The notes under the pieces were generated by a model. That model made no database searches, was not told where the DNA came from, and saw only the letters and a list, made by a program, of their open reading frames with translations. Position numbers and translations under genes: made by a program. A DNA stretch of 64,000 bases from Chromatiales bacterium (GTDB lineage: Bacteria > Pseudomonadota > Gammaproteobacteria > JAHELT01): the NCBI GenBank assembly GCA_024644045.1, contig JAHELT010000288.1, forward strand, positions 1 to 64,000. Reading direction: 5' to 3'. Positions 8,626-18,329 of this stretch are shown piece by piece (the first letter of the stretch is position 1; each line of letters starts with the position of its first letter).

Positions 8626-9282
8626 TTGATCAACCTGTTCCTGGAAGGACACATCGTCCTGTTCCTCATCATCCTGCTTGCGCTGGTCATTTCCCTTTCC
8701 TGTCACGAGTACGGGCATGCGATCGTCGCCAAGTGGAACGGCGATGACACGGCGGAGCGGGCCGGACGCCTGACGCTGAACCCGCTGGCGCACATCGATC
8801 CGATGGGGCTCGCGATGGTGGTGTTCGTGGGGTTCGGTTATGCCAAGCCGGTGCCCACCGACGCGCGCAATTTCACCAACGTCTGGGCGGATCTGCTGGT
8901 GGCCGCCGCCGGGCCGGGCATGAATCTGTTGCTCGCGGTCCTTACCATCAATGTCTATCTCCTCGGCCGCACCCTGCAGATCGATCTGTTCTTCAGCGAC
9001 GGCGCGCAGACGTTTTTCGTGATCCTGGCGCAGGTCAATCTGCTCCTGATGCTGTTCAATCTGCTGCCGATCGGTGCGCTGGACGGGCACTACATCCTGC
9101 CTTACTTCCTGCCCCGCGGTCTCGCGCAGCAATACCGATACTACAACGCCCGCTACGGCAACTTCCTGCTGCTGGGGCTGATCGTGCTGAGCATCATGGG
9201 GTTACCGATCGTCACGCAGCTGTTTTCGCTCGCACAGGCGATACTGCCGCTGATCATCGTGCCGGGGCTCGCGCCGGGCTAG
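8626..9282 (+). CDS. Site-2-protease-like M50 metallopeptidase
   Basis: This is a compact integral membrane protein of about 218 residues. The zinc-binding HEYGH (residues 27-31) sits in the first membrane segment and the NLLPIGALDGHYI segment near residue 150 carries the third ligand aspartate. Both features define the S2P/M50 rhomboid-like YwhC/FwdE-type group. It probably cleaves membrane-anchored proteins within the bilayer. The chosen start is a TTG at 8626 just after the oxygenase stop, since the open frame upstream runs through the oxygenase gene. No regulator or anti-sigma substrate lies nearby, so the target is unknown. Confidence 0.83.
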   Translation: MINLFLEGHIVLFLIILLALVISLSCHEYGHAIVAKWNGDDTAERAGRLTLNPLAHIDPMGLAMVVFVGFGYAKPVPTDARNFTNVWADLLVAAAGPGMNLLLAVLTINVYLLGRTLQIDLFFSDGAQTFFVILAQVNLLLMLFNLLPIGALDGHYILPYFLPRGLAQQYRYYNARYGNFLLLGLIVLSIMGLPIVTQLFSLAQAILPLIIVPGLAPG

Positions 9283-9329
9283 GGACAGGACATTAAAAGG
9301 TAAAGCGGAAGGTCGCCGTGTTTCTTCAG

Positions 9330-9758
9330 TCAGTGACAGAAGAACAGGGGCAGCACCGGCAGGACGGCACGCGTGAAAGGCTGTGAGGCGAGCGCATCTT
9401 TACTTTCGCCGACCGGCACGCCGATGGCCACGACCAGCGTTTGCGGATAGATGCTCTCGCCGACGTAATCGATCCCGGGCTGGGTGGCGAAGTAGCGTTG
9501 TGCGCTGTCGCGCTGTGCTGCCTCGCGCAGCACCACCAGGTATTCCGATTGTTTCGCTGCACCCGGCAGCGCCGGGTCGACAGTGGCCAGTCTCGCCTGC
9601 CCGATGAACAGCAGCAGTTGCTTGGTCTGCGGCCACCAGAGCGGATGCACGCCCACCAGTATGCCAACCAGTGCCGCGGTCACCGGCAGCCAGGCAAAAC
9701 GCCACACACCGCGGCGTGCAGGGCCTTCGTGCGAAGCCGGCAGCCGTTGCTCAGGCAT
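9330..9758 (-). CDS. Small membrane protein, end of RND operon
   Basis: This 142-residue protein is not assigned to a named family. It has one clear membrane helix near residues 22-46 (ending GVHPLWW), followed by a mostly soluble tail with LVVLREAAQRDSAQRYFATQ. Its ATG overlaps the last 8 bases of the RND permease gene, indicating translational coupling. It may be an accessory protein of that efflux pump or simply co-transcribed. The coding call rests on the overlap, length and sensible composition; the function is unknown. Confidence 0.6.
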   Translation of the reverse strand: MPEQRLPASHEGPARRGVWRFAWLPVTAALVGILVGVHPLWWPQTKQLLLFIGQARLATVDPALPGAAKQSEYLVVLREAAQRDSAQRYFATQPGIDYVGESIYPQTLVVAIGVPVGESKDALASQPFTRAVLPVLPLFFCH

Positions 9759-12700
9759 AGGCTTCGGCGGGTTCGCCGCGACGCAGCCGCTGCGACCAGT
9801 CTTCGTACACCGAGAGCATCGCCGGCAGCACCAGCAGAATGAGCACCGTGCCGAAGGCCAGCCCGAAGGCGATGGAGGTCACCATCGGAATCAGGAACTG
9901 GGCCTGGCGGGACGTCTCGAACAGCAGCGGTGTCAATCCCGCGATGGTGGTCAGCGAGGTCAGGAGCACCGCGCGCAGGCGCTGGCAGGCAGCTTCCACC
10001 AGCGCCTCGGCGGCGGCGACGCCGGTAGCGCGCAGCCGTTTGTAGAAGGTCACCAGGATAATGCTGTCGTTGACCACGATCCCGGACAGCCCGAAGAAGC
10101 CGAACAGCGAGAGGATCGTCAGGTTCATGCCCATGGCCCAGTGTCCGAGGATCGCGCCGATCAGGCCCAGCGGGATGGCCGTCATCACGATCAGCGGCCA
10201 CCCGTAGGAGGCAAACACCCAGGCCAGCACCAGGTAGATGAAGACCAGCCCGAGCAGCATGCCGGTGCGCAGATCGCTGAGCGTATCGCGCTGGCGGCGG
10301 GAGCGGCCCTCGAACGAAAAATCGACGTTGTGGGTACGCGCCAGCTGCGCCAGGGTGCCCTCGCGCAGCCCCGCCTCGATCGCATCGACGCTGGCGGCGC
10401 GCGGGTCGACGTTTGCGGAGACGTTGGCCGCCAGACGCCCGTCCGCATGGCGCAGGTTCTCGAAGCCCTGCTTGTACGACCAGCGCGCGACGCTCGCCAG
10501 CGGCACGAAACCGCCCTGGGGCAGGCGGATCGGCAGTTCGTCGAGACTGCGCAGGCGTTCCTGCTGGCCCGGCGGCAGCTCGATGCGCACTTCCACCTCG
10601 TCGGCCCCGTCCTGAAACTGTTGCACGACGGCGCCGTCATAGGCCGTTCGCAGCTGCCTGCCGAGCGAGGATATCGACAGCCCCAGGGCGGCGCCGCCGG
10701 GCGTAAGCTCATAAATCAGCTGCTCGCGTCCGTAGGGCAGATCGTCGTCCACCGCGCTGGTGCCGGGCACCGCTTTGATAGCCTGCGCGAGCTGCAGGAC
10801 CGCCGCTTTGACCTGATGCGGATCGGTTCCGGTGAGGCGCACGTCGAGGTCGCGGCTGGATGGGCCGGTGCGCCGCGCGGCCACGGTCAGGTTCTCCACG
10901 CCGGCCGGTTGTCGCAGGCGCTCACGCCATGCGCGCACGAACTGAGCATTGGTCGTGGTGCGCTCATCGGGCGCGCTCAGCTCGACGTAGATCGAGCCGA
11001 CCCGCGGACTGGTGATGCTGCGCCCGCGGCCGCTGCTGGCGCCGTGCACCGTGTGGGCCGTCTGCACGATATCCTCGTCGAACGCTGCGACGGTAGCTTC
11101 GAGTGCCTGCTCCATTTCCACGAGGAACGCATCGACTGTGGTTCGCGGCGTGCCTGCGACGAAGCGCACGTTGGCGAATACCGTCGTCGAATCCGGCGAG
11201 GGAAAGAACACCCAGTTCAGGCGACCGCCGACCACGAGGCCGATGGAGAGAATCAGGCAGCCGAACGCAAAGGCGATGACCGTCCAGCGGAATTCCAGGG
11301 CCGCGGTGACCAGCGGTCTGAACAGCCGGTCGCGAAACCCGGCGAAGGCGTTATCCAGCCAGCGACGCAGCCGCCGGCGCCGGCTGCGGTGCGCATCGTG
11401 GAACGCGTGGCGCAGGTGACCGGGCAGAATCAGAAATGATTCGATCAGAGAGGCTGCGATCACGCTCACGATCACCAGCGGAATCGCGCTGAGGATGTTA
11501 CCGATGCGCCCGCCGACGAGCATCAGCGGCAGAAACGCTGCGATGGTCGTCAGCGAGCTGGCCGCAACCGGCGCGAGCATACGGCGTGCCCCGCCCTCGG
11601 CCGCCGCGAGGGCGTCCTCGCCCTGATCGAAATGGGTTTGCGCATCCTCGCCGACCACGATGGCGTCGTCGACGATGATGCCGAGCGCCATGATCAGTGC
11701 GAACAGGCTGATCATGTTGATGCTGCCGCCGCTCACGTAGAGCACCGCGAGGGTGGCCATGAACGACACCGGGATGCCGACCGCCACCCAGAACGCAACC
11801 CGCCCGGACAGAAACAGGAACAGGATGACGAGCACCAGCGCCAGCCCGCCGAAGCCGTTCTTGAGCAGCACGCCGATGCGTTGCTTGATCAGGTCGAAGC
11901 GCTCATCGAAGACCTGCAGCTGCACGCTCGGCGGCAGTGTCGGTTGCGTTTCTTCGAGCCAGCCGCGCAGCAGTGCGGCAGCCTTCAGGGAGTCGCCCGA
12001 TTCCGCCCGTCGCAACACCATCACCAGCGCGCGCTTCCCGTCGACCGTCAGATAGGCCTGGCGCTCACGCGGCACCCGCTCAATGCTGGCGATATCGCCC
12101 AGGTCGATACGTGTGCCGCTGTCGCGCACGACCGGCAGGCTTTCGAAGCTCGTCGGGTCGCGGCGCTGGTTGAGGCTGCGCAGCTCACGGGTGCCGTCGC
12201 GCTCGCCCGCAAGGCCCGCGGGCAGGTCCTGGCTGAGCGCATTGATGCGCGCGCCGATCTCGTTCAGATCCAGCCCGAGGCGCTGCAGAGTGGCGGCGTC
12301 GATCGAGATGCGCAGCATTTCCTCGGGCAGGCCGACGATGTCCACCTTGTCGATGCCCGCATCCAGCAACTCACGCTCGAAGCGCCGCACCAGATTACGC
12401 AGCTCGCTGAAATCCTGCGGTCCGCTGACCAGCACGCGCGCCACCGACTCATAGCGGGTCGCGCGAACGATGCTCGGCTCTTCGGCCTCGTCTGGCAGGT
12501 TGGTGAAGTTGTCCACCTCACGCTTGATCTGATCCAGTGCCAGTACCATATCGGTGTGCTCTTCGAGCTCGAGCGAGATATTGGACACGCCGGGTGCCGA
12601 GGTCGAAGTCATTTCGCGCAGCCCGTCGACGTTGCGCAGCCGCTGCTCCAGCGGGGTGGTAATTGCGCTCTCGATGTCCTCGGCGCTGGCGCCGCTCCAC

Positions 12701-12867
12701 ACGGTACGCACGGAGACGAAGTCGAGCTCGAAGTTCGGGAAAAACTGGACGTTGAGCAGCTTCAGCGCGATCGCGCCGGCCAGCAGCATGATCACCATGA
12801 GCAGGTTGCACGCCACCGCGTGGCGCGCGAACATGCCGAGCAGATCGTTCTTGTGGACTTCGCTCAC
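9751..12867 (-). CDS. RND-family efflux permease (AcrB/HAE-type)
   Basis: This 1038-residue inner-membrane transporter has the RND layout: a short N-terminal membrane helix, two large periplasmic loops, and helix bundles at about 330-560 and 850-1030. The proton-relay pair is visible in ALGIIVDDAIVV within helix 4. It probably drives proton-coupled export of hydrophobic or amphipathic compounds with the adjacent membrane-fusion protein. The GTG start overlaps the stop of that gene (GTGA), so the two are translated as a pair. No outer-membrane TolC-type gene is adjacent, so an exit duct would be borrowed. The substrate cannot be predicted. Confidence 0.93.
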   Translation of the reverse strand: MSEVHKNDLLGMFARHAVACNLLMVIMLLAGAIALKLLNVQFFPNFELDFVSVRTVWSGASAEDIESAITTPLEQRLRNVDGLREMTSTSAPGVSNISLELEEHTDMVLALDQIKREVDNFTNLPDEAEEPSIVRATRYESVARVLVSGPQDFSELRNLVRRFERELLDAGIDKVDIVGLPEEMLRISIDAATLQRLGLDLNEIGARINALSQDLPAGLAGERDGTRELRSLNQRRDPTSFESLPVVRDSGTRIDLGDIASIERVPRERQAYLTVDGKRALVMVLRRAESGDSLKAAALLRGWLEETQPTLPPSVQLQVFDERFDLIKQRIGVLLKNGFGGLALVLVILFLFLSGRVAFWVAVGIPVSFMATLAVLYVSGGSINMISLFALIMALGIIVDDAIVVGEDAQTHFDQGEDALAAAEGGARRMLAPVAASSLTTIAAFLPLMLVGGRIGNILSAIPLVIVSVIAASLIESFLILPGHLRHAFHDAHRSRRRRLRRWLDNAFAGFRDRLFRPLVTAALEFRWTVIAFAFGCLILSIGLVVGGRLNWVFFPSPDSTTVFANVRFVAGTPRTTVDAFLVEMEQALEATVAAFDEDIVQTAHTVHGASSGRGRSITSPRVGSIYVELSAPDERTTTNAQFVRAWRERLRQPAGVENLTVAARRTGPSSRDLDVRLTGTDPHQVKAAVLQLAQAIKAVPGTSAVDDDLPYGREQLIYELTPGGAALGLSISSLGRQLRTAYDGAVVQQFQDGADEVEVRIELPPGQQERLRSLDELPIRLPQGGFVPLASVARWSYKQGFENLRHADGRLAANVSANVDPRAASVDAIEAGLREGTLAQLARTHNVDFSFEGRSRRQRDTLSDLRTGMLLGLVFIYLVLAWVFASYGWPLIVMTAIPLGLIGAILGHWAMGMNLTILSLFGFFGLSGIVVNDSIILVTFYKRLRATGVAAAEALVEAACQRLRAVLLTSLTTIAGLTPLLFETSRQAQFLIPMVTSIAFGLAFGTVLILLVLPAMLSVYEDWSQRLRRGEPAEAYA

Positions 12868-14114
12868 GACGCCGGCAATTCGGCCAGTTGCACTTTGAGC
12901 CCGTCTAAGGCATTCGGCAGGTGCGTGACGATGATCTGCGAGCCGCGCTCGATCGCATCGTTGCGGATGAGCAGCGCCTCGCTCCCGTCTGCGCTCGTCA
13001 AGTGGCCCACGGCCTCCACGGTAACACCGTGCATGCGACCGTCGCGCAGCAGAAACACGCGGTTATTACCGTACACGGTCTGCAAAGGAACCGCGATCAC
13101 ACGCTCCTGCGCGGGGCGTGACAGCACCAGCTCGACCAGGTTCCCCGGAAGCAGCGGATGGGTGGGCGCATCGATACCGAAGAACGCGTCGATGCCGCTG
13201 GGGTCGGCGCGTCCGGCGAGCCGCCGCAGCACCAGCGGCAGCCTGGCTGCCTGTGAGGTGGCCACGGCGCGTAGTGTTTCACCGCGCGACAGGGCGGCCT
13301 GGATCTCGTTCTGGTAGCGGCCCGGCAAACGTGCGCGCACTTCAAGATCGTCGCGCGGGTACAGCGACAGCAACACCTGCGCGGCCTGCACACGGTTGCC
13401 GGCGGCGACGTTAACCTCGCTGATCACGCCGTCGAATGCGGCGACCACGCGGCTGCGCTGCAGCGCAAGCTCAGCCTGGGCCAGGCGGGCGCGGTTGCGC
13501 GCCAGGCGCGCGGCAAGCTGGTTGAGCTTCGCGGTATAGCTGTCCACCGCAAGCTGCCGCGTGGTGAGCGCGAGCTGCTGCTTGCCCAGCGCCTGCTGTG
13601 CTTGTTCGAGCGTCGAATCGGAACCGAGATTCTGCTGCTGCAGCTTGGTGGCGCGCTCCACCGCATTGCGCGCCAGTTCCAGCATACGCCGTTCCTCGGC
13701 CAGGGCCCGGCGATCGGATTCGCTGCGCAGCTCCATCTCAGCGGTCTGCGCTTCCAGGTCCAGCACGTCGGCGCGCGCCTGCAGCACGGCGGGTTCGAAA
13801 TCGCGCGGATCGATCAGCAGCAGCAACTCGTCTTTGCGGACCTGCTGTCCTTCGCGAACGTGCACCTCGCTGACGATGCCCGCGCCCGGTGCGGCCGATT
13901 GCAGCAGGGTGGGCGCTTCGACCTCACCGTACAGCGTCAGGCTGGGGGCGAGCCGCGCCGGCTGCGCCTCCATGGTCTCCACCACCCAGCTGCGCTCCGA
14001 AGGGCGCGGCTGCGGCTGGCTGGGCTTGCTGGAGCGCAGGTAGCCGAAGCCGATCACCGCGACGGCAAGCAGCAGCAGGGGGAGCATGACCTTGGTAGCG
14101 GCCCGTGGGAGCAT
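12864..14114 (-). CDS. RND membrane-fusion (HlyD/AcrA-type) subunit
   Basis: This 416-residue periplasmic adaptor is anchored by an N-terminal helix (about residues 9-25). It has the split lipoyl domain (GIVSEVHVREGQQV and later VAAFDGVISEVNVAAGNRV), a long coiled-coil hairpin between them (about 110-220, rich in Gln, Ala, Arg and Leu), and a C-terminal beta-barrel and membrane-proximal region. It is the first gene of a three-gene operon with the RND permease and a small membrane protein. Its stop overlaps the permease start by 4 bases. Confidence 0.92.
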   Translation of the reverse strand: MLPRAATKVMLPLLLLAVAVIGFGYLRSSKPSQPQPRPSERSWVVETMEAQPARLAPSLTLYGEVEAPTLLQSAAPGAGIVSEVHVREGQQVRKDELLLLIDPRDFEPAVLQARADVLDLEAQTAEMELRSESDRRALAEERRMLELARNAVERATKLQQQNLGSDSTLEQAQQALGKQQLALTTRQLAVDSYTAKLNQLAARLARNRARLAQAELALQRSRVVAAFDGVISEVNVAAGNRVQAAQVLLSLYPRDDLEVRARLPGRYQNEIQAALSRGETLRAVATSQAARLPLVLRRLAGRADPSGIDAFFGIDAPTHPLLPGNLVELVLSRPAQERVIAVPLQTVYGNNRVFLLRDGRMHGVTVEAVGHLTSADGSEALLIRNDAIERGSQIIVTHLPNALDGLKVQLAELPAS

Positions 14115-14215
14115 TGTGATTCTCTGGTGGCTGGCCTGCTATTGTAGTCCGCGCGGCCAAACCGCACGAACCGGCCAACATGACCTGATGTTAACGATCG
14201 TGAGCGCGCTCGGCC

Positions 14216-15355
14216 TCAGAGATCGCGTACCGTTTCTTCGATCAGCATGTCCACGACCCGCTGCAATGCATCGTCATGATCGGCGCCACTGTCGAGTGCT
14301 TCCTGATAAGTGCGCAGCTGCCAATGCGCGCTGGTGCCGCGTGCGATGATGCTGCGCGCGTGCTCGACCTGCTCCGTGCACTGGAAATGTTCGGCGTCCT
14401 CCTCGATCAGCGCGAGCATCTCCTCGAGCAGATCGGCAAACGGCACGATCTCGCCGCGCCCGAAATCCACCAGGCCCTTGTCGATCCCGTAACGCTGCGC
14501 GCGCCAGCGGTTTTCGTTGACCAGGTAGCGCGAGTAGGTGCGCCAGCGCTGGTTGTTGATTTTCAGGCGGTAGAGCATGCGCAGCCAGCAGCGGTACAGG
14601 GCGGCGATGCAGATGCAGTCGTCCAGGTTCGTGCACAGATCGGCAATGCGCATTTCCAGCGTCGGGAAGCGGTGGCTCGGGCGGATGTCCCACCAGATCT
14701 TGGTGCTGTCCTCGATCAGCCCGGCGTTCACCATCACATCGACAAAGCGCTGGTACTCGCCGAAGCTGTCGAACTGCTCGGGCAGCCCGGTGCGCGGAAG
14801 CTCGTTCCACACCGCGACCCGGTAGGACTTGAGCCCGGTATCCTCGCCACGCCAGAACGGCGAGGAGGTGCTGAGCGCGAGCAGGTGCGGCAGGATATAG
14901 GCGGCCTGGTTGAGCAGATCGATGCGCAGGTCCTCGTCTTCGATACCGACGTGCACGTGCATGCCGCTGATCATCAGCCGGCGGACGACGCCCTGCAGAT
15001 CGCGCTCGAGTGTCGCGTAGCGCTCCTTGTGCGTGCGCCGCTGCTTGTCCCAGGCGGCGAACGGATGCGTGGAGGCGGCGATGATCGCCATGCCGTAGTG
15101 CCCGGCGACCTCGGCCACCGTGGTGCGCAGCCGTGCGAGCTCGTCGTGCGCCTCCGGCAGGGTATGCATCACGCGGCTGCCGACCTCGATCTGGGACTGC
15201 AGGAACTCGGGCGTCACCTGACCCTCGAGCAGACTCTCGCAGTCGCTGAACATGTTCGGCGGGCAGTCGGTGATCAGGTTGCGCGAGACCTTGTCGACCA
15301 GCAGGTATTCCTCCTCGATACCCACCGTGAAGCTGGGTTCTCTACTCACCGTCAT
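14216..15355 (-). CDS. YbdK-type carboxylate-amine ligase (GCS2 family)
   Basis: This 379-residue enzyme belongs to the glutamate-cysteine ligase family 2 (YbdK). It shows the N-terminal VGIEEEYLLVD motif, SGMHVHVGI, and WWDIRPSHRFPTLEMRI, which line the ATP/metal and substrate sites. The family makes amide bonds between a carboxylate and an amine, with weak gamma-glutamylcysteine ligase activity in E. coli YbdK. It overlaps the acyl-CoA synthetase gene by 14 bases and closes that operon. GCS2-type ligases are also found near the ATP-grasp/alpha-E genes that lie about 6 kb away here, so a link to that peptide-ligation cluster is plausible but inferred. Confidence 0.9.
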   Translation of the reverse strand: MTVSREPSFTVGIEEEYLLVDKVSRNLITDCPPNMFSDCESLLEGQVTPEFLQSQIEVGSRVMHTLPEAHDELARLRTTVAEVAGHYGMAIIAASTHPFAAWDKQRRTHKERYATLERDLQGVVRRLMISGMHVHVGIEDEDLRIDLLNQAAYILPHLLALSTSSPFWRGEDTGLKSYRVAVWNELPRTGLPEQFDSFGEYQRFVDVMVNAGLIEDSTKIWWDIRPSHRFPTLEMRIADLCTNLDDCICIAALYRCWLRMLYRLKINNQRWRTYSRYLVNENRWRAQRYGIDKGLVDFGRGEIVPFADLLEEMLALIEEDAEHFQCTEQVEHARSIIARGTSAHWQLRTYQEALDSGADHDDALQRVVDMLIEETVRDL

Positions 15356-17453
15356 CGCTGCATACCTCTGGTTTGGACGATGTAATCAGCAAGGCGTCCA
15401 CCGCTACCGCCCCTGCCGGCGAGACAATCAGCGGGTTGACGTCCATTTCCGCGATGTGCCCGCCGAGCTCGCCGGCGAGAACGGACAGCCGTGCGGCAGC
15501 ATCTGCAAAAGCATCGACGTCGACGCCCGCACGCCCGCGCCAGCCCCCGAGCAGCGGCCAGGCAGTCAGGCGCTTGATCAGGCGCAGCGCGTACGCAGCG
15601 TCGAAAGGCGGCATTGCCATGCGGCGGTCCTGTAACAGTTCGATCAGTGTACCGCCTGCGCCAATGGTTATCAGTGAACCGAATTGCGCGTCGCGGACCA
15701 CGCCGAGCGACATCTCCACACCGGCGGGCGCCATGGCCGCCACCAAGACCTGCGGGCCGAGCCGTGCGGCGATGCTGTCGTAGGCCGCGGCGACCGCGCC
15801 GGCATCGCCCAGGCCCAGGTAAACGCCAGCCTGGTCGGACTTGTGATGAATTCCCCCGGCAGCGGTTTTCAGCGCCACCGGCAGTCCCACGGTGTGAGCC
15901 GCCGCGACCGCCGCCTTGCGTGAATCGGCGCGTTGCGTTGCCGGCACGGACACCCCGTAGTCGCCGAGCAGCGCCAGCGCTTCGGCTTCGTCGAACGGCG
16001 CGGGCTGCGCGAGGCGCCGGCGCCAGCGCGCCCGCGTGGCCGCCGGCGGTCCGGCGGGCGGTATCAGTGTGGGACGCTTTGTGAAATCCCGGTACGCGAA
16101 CGCACTGGCCGCAGCGCGCAGCCCGCAGGCGGTGCCCTCGATCATGAGTACGCCCGCTTCGCGCAGCTCTTGCGTGATTGCCGGGTGCCGGGTCCACGAG
16201 TGGTTGGCGACCATGGCGACCGGTTTGTGCACGCGTTGCGCTGCCGCGGCGGCGGCGCGCGCCCAGGCCTGGCTGAGCGGATGCCCGTCACGCGGGCTGT
16301 GACACACAAAGCCGACCGCCGCTGCCGGATCGGCCAGCAGCGCGCAGAAGGTTTCGGTGAACACCACCTCGTAGTCGCGCCCGGTGCCCCACGCATCGAG
16401 CGGGTTGACCGGCTCCAGGCCGGGGTCCAGCAGTTCGCCGAGGCGGGCTCTGGTGGGCGCGCCGATCCCGGCGAGCGCGGTGCCGGCGTCGGTGGCCAGA
16501 TCGATGAGCAGCTCGCGCTCGAACCCCGAGTCGTGGGTGCTCACCAGGGCGCCTTCGCCGATGCCGGCGGGGTGCGAGAGCAGCGCCATGGTTGCCGCCA
16601 TGTCGTCCAGGGTGGCCACCCGCGTTACACCGTACCGCTCGAACAACGCCTCGTAGGCTGCGTCGTCACCGGCGATCGCGCCCGAGTGGCTGAGCGCCAT
16701 GCGCGCGCTCTGCGGAGTGCGCCCGGCCTTGAGCGCCACCAACGGCGTTGCGCAGCCGGCTGCCTTCTCGAGTGCCGCCACGAAGCGCTGCGGGTCACGG
16801 ATCGTTTCCAGGATCAGCCCGACGGTGCGGGTGCTCGGCAGCCCGAGCGCGTAGTCCAGGTAGTCAGCCGCGGTCACGGTGAACTCCTGGCCGCCGGAAA
16901 TCGTGAGGTTGAAGCCGAGCCGCTGGTCGTTGGTGCTCAACGCCGACCACGAGGAGCCCGAGTGGCTGATCAGTGTCAGTCCACCCGGGCGCGTGTCGTA
17001 GGGCGGGCGGATGAAGCTCGCGCGAATGCCCCGGTCGAGGTTGTAGAAGCCCATGCCGTTGCCGCCGCACACCGGCAGGTCCGCCTCGCGCGCGATGGCC
17101 GCCAGACGCGCCGCCAGGGGCGGGTCGCGGTCGCCGCCGAGGTTTACACCGCCAAAGATCACGGCGGCGCGCGCGCCGCGCTCGATTGTCTGCACCAGCG
17201 CTGTTTCCAGGCGCGCATCGGCGACCGCCAGGATCGCGAGATCGGGTGCGACCGGCAGCTCCGCCGGCGTTGCATAGCACGGACCGCCATCGATTTCCGC
17301 GTGGTTGGGATTGACCGCGTACAGCTTGCCGGCGTAGCCGGCTTCCCGGTTCAGGGCGAGCAGGGTCTGTCCGGCGGAACCCGCGCGCGGCGATGCGCCC
17401 ACAACCGCAATCGAGGCGGGTTCGAGCAGCGGCGCGAGCCGGTGAGAGGGCAC
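15342..17453 (-). CDS. NDP-forming acyl-CoA synthetase (acetate-CoA ligase family)
   Basis: This 703-residue single-chain enzyme of the ADP-forming acyl-CoA synthetase family has an N-terminal CoA-binding Rossmann domain (PASIAVVGASPRAGSAG), two succinyl-CoA-ligase-like flavodoxin domains (LISHSGS near 165; catalytic-His-type segment ALSHSGAIAG near 255), and a C-terminal ATP-grasp domain (about 480-700, GLPVALKTAAGGIHHKSD). It interconverts acyl-CoA plus ADP/Pi with acid plus ATP. The GTG start shares its G with the stop of the enoyl-CoA hydratase (TAGTG), so the two genes are coupled. Together with the hydratase it suggests degradation of a short or branched acyl-CoA. Confidence 0.9.
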   Translation of the reverse strand: MPSHRLAPLLEPASIAVVGASPRAGSAGQTLLALNREAGYAGKLYAVNPNHAEIDGGPCYATPAELPVAPDLAILAVADARLETALVQTIERGARAAVIFGGVNLGGDRDPPLAARLAAIAREADLPVCGGNGMGFYNLDRGIRASFIRPPYDTRPGGLTLISHSGSSWSALSTNDQRLGFNLTISGGQEFTVTAADYLDYALGLPSTRTVGLILETIRDPQRFVAALEKAAGCATPLVALKAGRTPQSARMALSHSGAIAGDDAAYEALFERYGVTRVATLDDMAATMALLSHPAGIGEGALVSTHDSGFERELLIDLATDAGTALAGIGAPTRARLGELLDPGLEPVNPLDAWGTGRDYEVVFTETFCALLADPAAAVGFVCHSPRDGHPLSQAWARAAAAAAQRVHKPVAMVANHSWTRHPAITQELREAGVLMIEGTACGLRAAASAFAYRDFTKRPTLIPPAGPPAATRARWRRRLAQPAPFDEAEALALLGDYGVSVPATQRADSRKAAVAAAHTVGLPVALKTAAGGIHHKSDQAGVYLGLGDAGAVAAAYDSIAARLGPQVLVAAMAPAGVEMSLGVVRDAQFGSLITIGAGGTLIELLQDRRMAMPPFDAAYALRLIKRLTAWPLLGGWRGRAGVDVDAFADAAARLSVLAGELGGHIAEMDVNPLIVSPAGAVAVDALLITSSKPEVCSDDGE

Positions 17454-18277
17454 TAGCTTCGGTCGTCGCTGAAGCGGGCGTCACGCCAGGCCAGGGCCGC
17501 GGCCAGCCCCTCGCGCCTGGAAATCTCGCGAAAGCGCGCGCGATCCGGGGTGTCCAGACTGGTCAGCTCCACGTCGAGGTCCAGCGCGTTCTGCAGCGCC
17601 TCGCGCATACCCATGATCTCGTAGCTGCGATTGACCGCGGCCTTGGTCAGGCGCATCGCCGGCTCGTCCATGCCGGCGATCTGGCGGGCCATGTGCAGGG
17701 TGGCGGGCAGCACCTCACCGGTCGCGACGACACGATTGATCAGGCCCATCTGCAGCGCGCGTGCCGCGGTGATTCTGTCATCGCCCGTGAACAGCATTTC
17801 CTTGGCCTGCTTGGGACCGGTGATCCAGGGCAGCAGCATGCACACGATGCCGGCGCCGAAACGCAGCTCAGGCTCACCGAAGATCGCGTCCTCCGCTGCG
17901 AGCGTGATGTCGCAGGCGAGCGCCAGCTCACAGCCGCCGGCGAGACAGTGGCCCTGGACCGCCGCCAGGGTCGGTTTTGGGCAGTGCCAGAAGCCCATAG
18001 TCATGTCCAGATCACGCTGGAGCAGCTCGCGGTTCTCCTGAATGGTGCGCCGCACTTCGCGCGCATCGGCTTCTTTGAGGTCGTAACCGGCGCAGAATGC
18101 GCGGCCCTTGCCGGCCACAACCAGCGCATTGACCCGGGCGTCGTCTTTGACCCGCGCCTGCACGTCCAGCAGCTCTTGCACCATGCGCTGGTTGATCGCG
18201 TTCAGCACCTTCGGACGGTTCAGCGTGAGAACCCCGATGCCCTTACTCACTTCGTACGTGACGGTTTCGTATTGCAT
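17453..18277 (-). CDS. Enoyl-CoA hydratase/isomerase (crotonase family)
   Basis: This 274-residue crotonase-fold enzyme has both oxyanion-hole segments (AFCAGYDLKEADA and HCLAGGCELALACD) and the catalytic region AEDAIFGEPELRFGAGI with acidic residues at the usual positions. It probably hydrates an enoyl-CoA or acts on a related CoA thioester. The ATG at 18277 (MQYETVTYE) is chosen because family similarity starts there, although the frame is open to 18370. It sits between a SnoaL-like protein and an acyl-CoA synthetase in one minus-strand operon. The exact substrate is unknown. Confidence 0.9.
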   Translation of the reverse strand: MQYETVTYEVSKGIGVLTLNRPKVLNAINQRMVQELLDVQARVKDDARVNALVVAGKGRAFCAGYDLKEADAREVRRTIQENRELLQRDLDMTMGFWHCPKPTLAAVQGHCLAGGCELALACDITLAAEDAIFGEPELRFGAGIVCMLLPWITGPKQAKEMLFTGDDRITAARALQMGLINRVVATGEVLPATLHMARQIAGMDEPAMRLTKAAVNRSYEIMGMREALQNALDLDVELTSLDTPDRARFREISRREGLAAALAWRDARFSDDRS

Positions 18278-18329
18278 GGCTCGACTCAGTGGTGGCGCAC
18301 GCTCGCCGCGCCCGATGCGCCGGCGGGGC

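Noticed and set aside
11632-13317. 561-codon plus-strand open frame
   Set aside because: Antisense to the RND permease and its adaptor; composition is that of a shadow frame.
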